Assembly (NCBI GenBank): GCA_035542775.1
Contig: DATKKX010000428.1
Span: forward strand, 1 to 16,017
Direction: 5' to 3'
Source of the DNA: DATKKX01 sp035542775
GTDB lineage: Bacteria > Planctomycetota > Phycisphaerae > UBA1845 > UTPLA1
Length of the DNA: 16,017 bases
The notes beneath the pieces were generated by a model. That model made no database searches. It was not told the DNA's origin and was given only the letters and a program-made list of their open reading frames with translations. Positions 1 through 5,909 of this stretch are shown piece by piece; within the stretch, counting starts at the first letter, position 1; every line of letters begins with the position of its first letter. The position numbers and the translations under genes are program-made.

Positions 1-2380
1 CGACAACGCCGGGCTCCACCTCGAGTCGGGCACGCACAACCTTGGTCGCCTCGATCAGGTCGTCGTACGTGTTGTCCGGCCGGCCGTAAACCTCGGCGAC
101 GACGCTGGCCAGCACCGGCGGGCCGGGCGGCGTCTCGACGATCTTCAGCCGCGCGGCGTGACGGCCGGCGATGGCCGTCAGGCCATCGCGGAGCCGCAGC
201 CCGATCGCGTGGCTCTGCTGCGGCCGGCTCTTCTTCCCGACGAGATTGACGCGGACTTCGGCGACGTTCGGCCCGCGGCGGAGATAGTAGTGCCGCACCA
301 TGCCGTTGAAGTCCATCGGCGAGGCAACACCGATGTAGGACGTATAGTCAGTCACCTCGGGCACTTGTCGCAGATAGTGTTCGAACTCCCGCACCGCCGC
401 GTCGGATCGCTCCAGCGTCGTACCCTCGTCGAAGTCGAGCACCAGCAGCAACTCGTTCTTGTTGTCGAACGGCAGCATCTTCAGCGGCACGTGCCGCGTC
501 GCCGCGAGCAGGGTGGCCCCCAACGTCAGCCCGCCCATGATGAACAGGAACGCCCATGCCTTCCGGCGCGAATGAAGCAACGGCGCCATCAACGGATAGA
601 ACAGGCGGTACAGAGAAGTCTGCTTGAGATCCCCAACGGCGTGCGGATCAGCCGATGCATCTGGCTGATGGCTGACGGCTGACGGCTGACGGCTATACAT
701 GTTGCGAAGCACATGATACGCCAGCCACGGCGTGATGGTGAACGCCACGACCATCGACATCAGCATCGCGACCGGCACGTTCAAGGCCATCGGCCGCATG
801 TACGGTCCCATCATGCCGGTGATGAAGAACATCGGCAGGAACGAGACCATGACCGCCAGCGTCGCGGTGATCAGTGGCGGGCGAATCTCGGCGACGGCCT
901 CCAGCACGATCTCCCGTGTCGCCCGGCCGCGAATCGAGAAGTGCCGGGCGATATTCTCCACGTCGACGATCGGGTCATCAACCAACAGGCCGAGCGAGAG
1001 GATCAGCGCGAAGAGCGTGACGCGGTTGATGGTGTAGCCGAAGAGCAGGTTGACGGTCAGCGTCAGGCCGAAGACGACCGGCACGGCGACGGCAACGATG
1101 AGCGACTCCCGCCAGCCCAGCCCGATGGTGAGCAGTGCGATGACAATGAAAATGGCGACTGCCAGCGCCTCGACCAACTCGTTGACCTTTTCGTTGGAGG
1201 TCAGGCCGGCGTTGCGGGTGATGACCAGATCCATGTCATCGGGTACTACGTCGGCCTTCAGTTTTCGAGCCGCGGCGACGACCTCGTCGGCGACCCAGAC
1301 GGCGTTGGAGCCCTTCTTCTTGGACAGGGCGATGGTGACGGCAGGATCGGAGTGGTCCTGCGGTCTCACCGAGGCCAAGCTCGCGGCGCCGACGACCGCG
1401 CCGGCTTCGTTGGGATTCTCATCGAATCCGCGTGCCGGCCCCCAGCCGTGCCGCACATAGCTGCTGGCCTCGGCGGGGCCGTCGATGATCGTGGCCACGT
1501 CCTTCAGGAAGACGGGGCGATCCTGGAAAACGGCGACAACCAGTTCCTTGACCTCCTCCGGCCGGACAAATGCCTTGCCCGCCTCAACGCGATAGACCTC
1601 GTCCTGTCGTGTGAACTCGCCCGCCGTCCGGTTGACGTTAATCAGGCCGGCGGCCCGCTGGATCTCGACCGGCGAGACGTGATAGGCCTGCATGCGATCG
1701 GGATCGAGGCGGACGTAGACCACCCGCGGCTGCCCGCCGACGACGTAGGCCCGCGAGACATCCTTGATTGCCGCCAGCCGCTCGACCAGCTCCTCAGCTA
1801 CACGCCGCAGCGCGAACTCATCTACCGTTCCTGCACCATCGCCATCACCTCCATCTGCGTTTTGACTTTTCTCCGTCAGCGTCAGCGTGACGATGGGCAC
1901 GTCGTCGATCTCGACCGGCTTGACCACCCAGCCGGTCACGCCAGGCGGCACGATGTCGAGGTTCTCGTCGATCTTCTTGCGGAGCTTGACCAGGCTGCGC
2001 TCGCGGTCTTCGCCGACGTAGAAGCGGACCGTGATAATAGCCTGGTTCTCGCGGGCCATGGAATAGACGTACTCCACACCGTCGATCTGGTAGAGCAGAC
2101 GCTCCAGCGGTGTGGCAGCGAGACGCTCGACTTCTTCGGCGGAGTGGCCCGGAAAGCTGACGATTACGTCAGCCAGCGGTACGACGATCTGCGGGTCCTC
2201 CTCGCGCGGAGTGATGACCAGCGAAGAGATACCGAGAGCCGTGGCAAGCAAAATCAGAATCAGTGAGAGGTTGGACCGCAGGAAGATCCGCACGATCGCG
2301 TTGGTGAAGCCGTGGCGCGGATGAGCGGCGGCGGCGCCGTGAGGAGGAGCATTCATGTTGTCCCGATTGTTCGAAGTCAT
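1..2380 (-). CDS. RND-family efflux pump inner-membrane permease (3' end beyond left edge)
   Basis: Proton-driven resistance-nodulation-division transporter of the inner membrane that would extrude substrates through a periplasmic adaptor and outer-membrane channel. The reverse strand reads open from 2380 to the window edge, giving 793 of the usual 1050-1100 residues. Family signs: a first membrane helix after a short polar N-terminus (segment SLILILLATALG), the porter-domain segment PREEDPQIVVP, and the TM4 motif GLLVDDPIVDVENIARH, whose Asp pair (about residues 468-469) corresponds to the proton-relay aspartates of AcrB. Start is uncertain: ATG 2380 is 8 nt after the adaptor stop; ATG 2356 is in frame but lacks a ribosome site; GTG 2392 overlaps the adaptor stop (GTGA) and has GGAGGG 11 nt upstream. 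Oddities are a Gly/Asp-rich insert near residues 172-188 and a heptamer DNA repeat encoding part of the TM6-TM7 linker. Substrate unknown; last gene seen of the arsR operon. Confidence 0.93.
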   Translation of the reverse strand, partial: MTSNNRDNMNAPPHGAAAAHPRHGFTNAIVRIFLRSNLSLILILLATALGISSLVITPREEDPQIVVPLADVIVSFPGHSAEEVERLAATPLERLLYQIDGVEYVYSMARENQAIITVRFYVGEDRERSLVKLRKKIDENLDIVPPGVTGWVVKPVEIDDVPIVTLTLTEKSQNADGGDGDGAGTVDEFALRRVAEELVERLAAIKDVSRAYVVGGQPRVVYVRLDPDRMQAYHVSPVEIQRAAGLINVNRTAGEFTRQDEVYRVEAGKAFVRPEEVKELVVAVFQDRPVFLKDVATIIDGPAEASSYVRHGWGPARGFDENPNEAGAVVGAASLASVRPQDHSDPAVTIALSKKKGSNAVWVADEVVAAARKLKADVVPDDMDLVITRNAGLTSNEKVNELVEALAVAIFIVIALLTIGLGWRESLIVAVAVPVVFGLTLTVNLLFGYTINRVTLFALILSLGLLVDDPIVDVENIARHFSIRGRATREIVLEAVAEIRPPLITATLAVMVSFLPMFFITGMMGPYMRPMALNVPVAMLMSMVVAFTITPWLAYHVLRNMYSRQPSAVSHQPDASADPHAVGDLKQTSLYRLFYPLMAPLLHSRRKAWAFLFIMGGLTLGATLLAATRHVPLKMLPFDNKNELLLVLDFDEGTTLERSDAAVREFEHYLRQVPEVTDYTSYIGVASPMDFNGMVRHYYLRRGPNVAEVRVNLVGKKSRPQQSHAIGLRLRDGLTAIAGRHAARLKIVETPPGPPVLASVVAEVYGRPDNTYDDLIEATKVVRARLEVEPGVV
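663..690. repeat. Four tandem 7-bp units (GGCTGAT/GGCTGAC) inside the RND gene
   Basis: One GGCTGAT unit (663-669) is followed by three identical GGCTGAC units (670-690); a degenerate fifth (GGCTATA) follows to 697. The array lies within the open RND reading frame, in the segment encoding the cytoplasmic linker after the sixth membrane helix (approximately SRQPSAVSHQP). Because 7 is not a multiple of 3, gain or loss of one unit would shift the frame, while three units would preserve it. Short heptamer arrays of this general sort are seen dispersed in several environmental bacterial genomes; that this one belongs to such a family is inference. Confidence 0.85.
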
Positions 2381-2388
2381 CGTGCCGT

Positions 2389-3594
2389 TCACGATCGCTG
2401 TCGCCCTCCGGGACCTGAGGTACTATCCGACGGCGCCGGGCATGGCGCCGTTGTCGTCGCGGGGGTCGAGGACTTGGACGAAGGGCCGGCATACACTACG
2501 ACCTGCTCGCCGGGCCGCAGCCCCGAAAAGACCTCGATCGACTCACCGAACGTCCGCCCAAGCCGCACGGTTCGGCGCTGCACCACGCCGCCTTCGGCGA
2601 CGTCGACGACATCAAGCTGGCCGATCCGCCGGATGGCCCCGGCCGGTACGACCAGTACCTCCTGCTCGTCCAGCGGTATCAGCAGCCGGCCGAACATTCC
2701 ACTGTAGATGCCCGGCGGGCACGGGCCAGTCACTTTCACGGCGAAGGTGCGACTGGCCGACTCGGCCTCGGGCACGATCTCACTGACGCTGCCCTGGCAC
2801 TCCTTGCCAAGGGCCTCGACGAAGACGCCGATGTTCTGGCCCACCTTCAGCCGATGAGTCAGCGACTCGCGCACGCTGGCCACGAGCTGCATCCGCGTCG
2901 GATCGAACAGCGTCAGCAGCACCTGCCCGGGCTGCACCATATCGCCCTCTTCGACCTTCTTGTCGATGACGGTCCCGTCGATCGGCGAGCGGACGACGCT
3001 GTAATCGAGGATCGTCGCCGCCTCTGTCCGGGCCTGTTCCGCCTGCCGCAGTGCAGCCTCGCCGGATCGCAACGCGTTGGATGCGCGGTCAAACTCGATC
3101 TGGGCAGCGTTGCCCTGCTTGAGAAGGCCGTCGATCCGGTCGAACTCGATCTGGGCCTGGTCACGCGCGGCCTTGGCGTGATCCACGGCCGCCTGGGCCT
3201 GCTGCAATCGGGCCTTCAGGTCGGCGTCGTCCAGGCGAACCAGGATCTCGTCCTTGGCCACGCGCTGACCGGCGAGGACCTTCACCGCTATGACCCTGGC
3301 CAGCAGCTTCGACGCCAGCGATATCTCGTGAACGGCCTGAATCGTTCCGACGGCCGTTTCCGTCGCCGGGATACGAATAATGCGGACAGGCTCGACCGTC
3401 GCCCCGGGCGCTAGCGGGCGACCGGCCGACTCGACCGTCTCCGCCGCGAGGCCTACGGAAGAAGTGCCGATCTTGCGATGAAAGCCCCCCGCCAGCCACG
3501 TCATCAGGATGACCACCGCCACGGCGAAGACGGCCGCGACGGCGATCTTACGGACGAGCGGGCTGAGGAGGGTCGAAGCGGCTGTTTTGCTCAT
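2389..3594 (-). CDS. HlyD-family periplasmic adaptor (membrane fusion protein) of the RND pump
   Basis: Adaptor that links an RND permease to an outer-membrane channel. The 401-residue product has an N-terminal membrane anchor (about residues 16-36), a split biotinyl-lipoyl domain (about 84-121 and 197-231, second half with SPIDGTVIDKKVEEGD), an alpha-helical hairpin between them (about 122-196), then a beta-barrel and membrane-proximal domain, ending in a Ser/Thr/Pro-rich tail (372-401). At the hairpin tip the Arg-Leu-Ser motif that docks onto TolC-like channels in AcrA-type adaptors appears as R153, L157 and A164, so Ser seems replaced by Ala. ATG 3594 was chosen because GGAG lies 6 nt upstream; the frame stays open to a TTG at 3636 directly after the previous stop. 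It sits 42 nt behind the DUF2892 gene and next to the pump. No outer-membrane factor gene is in the window. Confidence 0.93.
   Translation of the reverse strand: MSKTAASTLLSPLVRKIAVAAVFAVAVVILMTWLAGGFHRKIGTSSVGLAAETVESAGRPLAPGATVEPVRIIRIPATETAVGTIQAVHEISLASKLLARVIAVKVLAGQRVAKDEILVRLDDADLKARLQQAQAAVDHAKAARDQAQIEFDRIDGLLKQGNAAQIEFDRASNALRSGEAALRQAEQARTEAATILDYSVVRSPIDGTVIDKKVEEGDMVQPGQVLLTLFDPTRMQLVASVRESLTHRLKVGQNIGVFVEALGKECQGSVSEIVPEAESASRTFAVKVTGPCPPGIYSGMFGRLLIPLDEQEVLVVPAGAIRRIGQLDVVDVAEGGVVQRRTVRLGRTFGESIEVFSGLRPGEQVVVYAGPSSKSSTPATTTAPCPAPSDSTSGPGGRQRS
3086..3156. repeat. Near-identical 20-bp direct repeat, 51-bp period, in the adaptor hairpin
   Basis: The 20-bp sequences at 3086-3105 and 3137-3156 differ by one base (CGGTCAAACT... 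versus CGGTCGAACT..., both ending CGATCTGGGC). They encode the repeated peptide AQIEFDR on either side of the coiled-coil turn, exactly 17 residues apart. This looks like an internal duplication at the tip of the adaptor hairpin. Confidence 0.8.
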
Positions 3595-3636
3595 GATCTG
3601 CTCCGGTTGGCACGGCGAGCTGTGCCTCGCCTTCAA

Positions 3637-3828
3637 CTAGGCCGACCTGACGCCCAGCTTCCGCAGAAAGGTCATCATCGGGCACCAGTTCGTCAAGCCC
3701 GACTGGAAAAGGTTCAACCCGACGAAAGCAGTGAAAAGGTACCAGGCGGGATGCACCCAGTGGCCCAAGGCCAGGCTGAGCAGTGTGAAAGTGCCCGCGA
3801 TCGGGCGAAGGGAACGCTCGATGGTCAT
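3637..3828 (-). CDS. DUF2892 (YgaP-like) small inner-membrane protein
   Basis: A 63-residue protein with two hydrophobic segments (about residues 10-22 and 28-42) and the DUF2892 hallmarks: an N-terminal IERSLRP-like stretch, a central Gly-rich membrane pair and the C-terminal NWCPMMTFLRKLG motif. The same domain forms the membrane part of E. coli YgaP, where it follows a rhodanese domain; no rhodanese is present here, and the length matches stand-alone members. ATG 3828 has AGGAGA about 8 nt upstream. It is the second gene of the operon, 42 nt after arsR and 42 nt before the adaptor ATG. The biochemical role of stand-alone DUF2892 proteins is unsettled; association with sulfur or metal stress is an inference from its neighbours and from the YgaVP pair. 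The conserved Cys of NWCP is kept. Confidence 0.88.
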   Translation of the reverse strand: MTIERSLRPIAGTFTLLSLALGHWVHPAWYLFTAFVGLNLFQSGLTNWCPMMTFLRKLGVRSA

Positions 3829-3870
3829 GGCATCGGTCTCCTATGGGAGGCGGCGGCCCGCCGGAAAGCG

Positions 3871-4185
3871 TCAGGGGGCCAGCTCGTGGTTCCTGATGCA
3901 GGTGATGATGTTCACGGCCCCGGGGTTGTCCACGTGATAACAGACCGTCTTCCCGTCGCGCCGGCTGGCCAGCAGGCCGTGGGCCCGCATGAGGTTGAGA
4001 TGCTGGCTGCACGCGTTGTGGGGGATGTCCAGGCGTTCGGCGAGCTGGCCGACGGTCAATTCCTGGGCGACCAGCAATTCGGTGATCCGCAGCCGGTGGG
4101 GGTGGCCCAGGACGCGAAGAATCGGAGCGACTCGCTCGAGCGCCTCCGCGGGGATGGGCTTTGTCAGGGTTCTTCTATTTATCAT
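3871..4185 (-). CDS. ArsR/SmtB-family winged-helix repressor (YgaV/BigR-like)
   Basis: A 104-residue dimeric winged-helix DNA-binding protein. Visible are the N-terminal helix with LRVLGHPHRLRITELL, the HTH with LTVGQLAERLDIPHNACSQHLNLMRAHGLL, and the wing RRDGKTVCYHV, followed by a dimerisation helix. The pattern SQHLxxMRxxGL and the C-terminal NxxNxIITCIRN segment resemble E. coli YgaV and the BigR/SqrR sulfide sensors more than metal-type ArsR, and no ELCVCDL metal motif is present. Cysteines are C59, C82 and C96; the Cys near the end of YgaV (NVYCP) aligns with ELAP here, so any thiol switch must use other residues. The gene starts at ATG 4185, 6 nt after a TATAAT box, with no ribosome site, suggesting a leaderless transcript. 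As first gene of the operon it probably represses itself and the pump. Confidence 0.93.
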   Translation of the reverse strand: MINRRTLTKPIPAEALERVAPILRVLGHPHRLRITELLVAQELTVGQLAERLDIPHNACSQHLNLMRAHGLLASRRDGKTVCYHVDNPGAVNIITCIRNHELAP

Positions 4186-4191
4186 ACTGTC

Positions 4192-4219
4192 ATTATATCA
4201 TGACTTTTTGATATATCAA
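4192..4219 (-). promoter_or_regulatory. Near-consensus sigma70 promoter of the arsR-RND operon
   Basis: On the minus strand TTGATA (4219-4214) is followed by a 16-nt spacer and a perfect TATAAT (4197-4192). The expected start of transcription, about 7 nt downstream of the -10 box, coincides with the A of the arsR ATG at 4185, so the message is probably leaderless. The promoter sits in a short AT-rich island within GC-rich surroundings. Confidence 0.8.
4208..4219. promoter_or_regulatory. Perfect 12-bp palindrome over the -35 box: candidate ArsR operator
   Basis: TTGATATATCAA is identical to its own reverse complement and covers the -35 hexamer of the arsR promoter. A second overlapping dyad pairs ATATCA (4196-4201) with TGATAT (4209-4214), and the unit TATCAT/TATCAA recurs at 4180, 4196 and 4214. 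ArsR-family repressors commonly bind AT-rich dyads overlapping their own promoter, so autorepression is the natural reading. Binding is inferred, not shown. Confidence 0.6.
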
Positions 4220-4514
4220 GCGGGCCTAGCGCAGTTTTTACTGTTTCTGGCCACAGCCCGGAGGGATACGGCCTTCGCCCGAGGACGCGACCGGCCCACC
4301 TAGTGGCGGCGATCCTCCGGGCGGTCGTGGATGGTGGTCCGAATCTGCAACCGCCAGGCCCCAACGGTTGTAGAACGAAGCATGCCGGGCGTCGGCCGCT
4401 GATTGACAGGCTGTCGCCGGCGAGGGTGTCTGATTAGAATGGACAGTCCTGCGTCGACCGAAAACGCCGCCGACGTCTGGCGGCGCGGCGCAGACCCATG
4501 AGCGAGGAATAATC
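4220..4514. other. Intergenic region between the divergent arsR operon and thioredoxin gene
   Basis: About 295 bp with no convincing gene. It lies between diverging genes, so it should hold the plus-strand promoter for the thioredoxin-like gene. A perfect TTGACA occurs at 4403-4408 but no -10 box is found at 16-18 nt; a TAGAAT at 4435-4440 is too far from it (26-nt spacer). The ribosome site GAGG about 7 nt before ATG 4515 is clear. A palindrome-like GC stretch (ACGCCGCCGACGTCTGGCGG, near 4463-4482) is present without obvious role. Confidence 0.4.
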
Positions 4515-5801
4515 ATGCAGCGTTTCAACTGCCTTCTGGTGAGCATGACGGCGGCGGCTTTTGTGGCGATGTTGAGTCTGGGAACCGCCGTGCTGGCGCA
4601 GGAAAAGGAGAAACCCGCCAAGGACACCGAGTCCAAGGCTGGCACGGCAGAGGGCAAGACCAAGGCCGATGAGGCCAAGAGCGAAGTGACGCTTTCGGTC
4701 GGCGACCCGGCCCCGGCGATGAAGGTTGAGAAGTTTATCAAGGGCGCGCCGGTCGAGAAGTTCAAGCCCGGCCAGGTATATGTGGTTGAGTTCTGGTCGA
4801 CTTGGTGCGGCCCCTGCAAGACCGCCATGCCCCATCTGACGGAGTTGCAGAAGAAATTCAAGGACAAGGCGACCTTCATCAGCGTCAACGTGTGGGAGGA
4901 CAACGAATACAACGATGAGACGCTCAACAAGGTCGAGAAGTTCATCAAGAAGAACGACGAAAACATGGGCTACACCGTGGCCTTCGACGGAGCCAAGAAA
5001 GAGACCGACAAGGCCTACATGAAGGCCGCCGGGCAGAATGGCATTCCCACCGCGTTCGTGGTCACGGGCGACAGCAAGATCGCATACATCGGCCACCCCG
5101 AGGACAAGGAATTCGAAGCGACCATCCAGCAGCTCGTTGACAACAAGTTCGACATGAAGGCCGCGATTGCCGCCGCCAAGGAGCGCAAGGCGAAGGAAGA
5201 GGCCTTCATGAGGGACCAGAAGAAGGCCATGAAGCTGATGCAAGAGGCGCAGGAGCTGATCGAGGACGACAAGCTCGACGAAGGGCTCGCCAAGATGGAC
5301 GAGATCGTCAAGCTCAACGCGGACTTTGCTCCGATGGTCGAAATGCAGAAGTTCACCCTCCTCATGGATCAGGAGCAGTACGACAAGGCCTACCAGGTCG
5401 CCAAGAAGCTGATCGAGGGGCCCGCCGGTGACTCTGCCGACACCCTCAATGCTATTGCATGGGCCATCGTCGACCCTGAGGCCGACGTGGGCCAGCGGGA
5501 TGTGAACGTCGCCCTCAAGGCGGCGGAGAAGGCCGTGAAGCTGACGGAGAGCAAGAGCGCGGCCATCCTCGACACCCTGGCTCGCTGCTACTGGCTGAAA
5601 GGCGACAAGGCCAAGGCCGTCGAGCTCCAGACCAGGGCGGTCGAGTTGGCCAAGAAGGACGAAGGGCTCCCCGACGAAGCCAAGGAAGGCATCAAGGCAG
5701 CCCTTGATGAGTACAAGAGTGATGCCAAGGCGGAGAAAAAGGAGGGTAAACCAGCGAAAGAGAAGAAAGAGAAGGAGGCCGACGAAGAAGAGGATGACTA
5801 G
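4515..5801 (+). CDS. Exported TlpA-like thioredoxin with C-terminal TPR-like region
   Basis: Probable periplasmic thiol-disulfide protein of 428 residues. It has a signal peptide (residues 1-28, cleavage after AVLA), a charged Lys/Glu linker (29-57), and a redoxin/TlpA domain (about 58-210) with the active site WCGPC at 97-101 and the cis-proline of NGIPT at 178. A Lys-rich helical linker (about 217-240) follows, then TPR-like helical pairs (about 245-385; MQEAQELIEDDKLDEGLAKM, and LDTLARCYWLKGDKAKAVEL), and finally a Lys/Glu/Asp tail (390-428). TlpA-family proteins reduce or maintain protein thiols outside the cytoplasm; the TPR half suggests partner docking, which is inference. Start at ATG 4515 is fixed by the signal peptide and an upstream GAGG. 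The gene stands alone, divergent from the arsR operon and convergent with the TMTC-like gene. A different role such as redox-dependent chaperone cannot be excluded. Confidence 0.92.
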   Translation: MQRFNCLLVSMTAAAFVAMLSLGTAVLAQEKEKPAKDTESKAGTAEGKTKADEAKSEVTLSVGDPAPAMKVEKFIKGAPVEKFKPGQVYVVEFWSTWCGPCKTAMPHLTELQKKFKDKATFISVNVWEDNEYNDETLNKVEKFIKKNDENMGYTVAFDGAKKETDKAYMKAAGQNGIPTAFVVTGDSKIAYIGHPEDKEFEATIQQLVDNKFDMKAAIAAAKERKAKEEAFMRDQKKAMKLMQEAQELIEDDKLDEGLAKMDEIVKLNADFAPMVEMQKFTLLMDQEQYDKAYQVAKKLIEGPAGDSADTLNAIAWAIVDPEADVGQRDVNVALKAAEKAVKLTESKSAAILDTLARCYWLKGDKAKAVELQTRAVELAKKDEGLPDEAKEGIKAALDEYKSDAKAEKKEGKPAKEKKEKEADEEEDD

Positions 5802-5883
5802 CCTCGTCAACCCGAGGCGACATAGCGGAGCCGCTTCACTCAGATGCTCGAACCGGGTACCACGGGTAAAGACTTGGCCGCCG

Positions 5884-5909
5884 CGCCGGCCGGTATTTCA
5901 AGGCCGGCG
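5884..5909. terminator. GC-rich hairpin between convergent genes, possible bidirectional terminator
   Basis: CGCCGGCC (5884-5891) pairs perfectly with GGCCGGCG (5902-5909) around a 10-nt loop that contains the stop codon of the minus-strand gene (5898-5900). A smaller 6-bp hairpin, GCCTCG/CGAGGC at 5801-5806 and 5813-5818, begins on the last base of the thioredoxin stop codon. Neither is followed by a clear T run, so intrinsic termination is plausible but not proven. Confidence 0.4.

Noticed and set aside
713..2266. 517-codon plus-strand open frame
   Set aside because: It is antisense to the RND permease, rich in Arg/Asp/His/Gln with no domain, and arises from high-GC codon bias on the real strand.
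4403..4440. Promoter TTGACA...TAGAAT for the thioredoxin gene
   Set aside because: The 26-nt spacer is too long for a sigma70 promoter and no better -10 box is present.
4434..5810. 458-codon minus-strand open frame
   Set aside because: Antisense to the thioredoxin-TPR gene; its Leu/Val/Gly/His-rich translation is the typical shadow of Lys/Glu-rich codons. The plus strand has a signal peptide and WCGPC.
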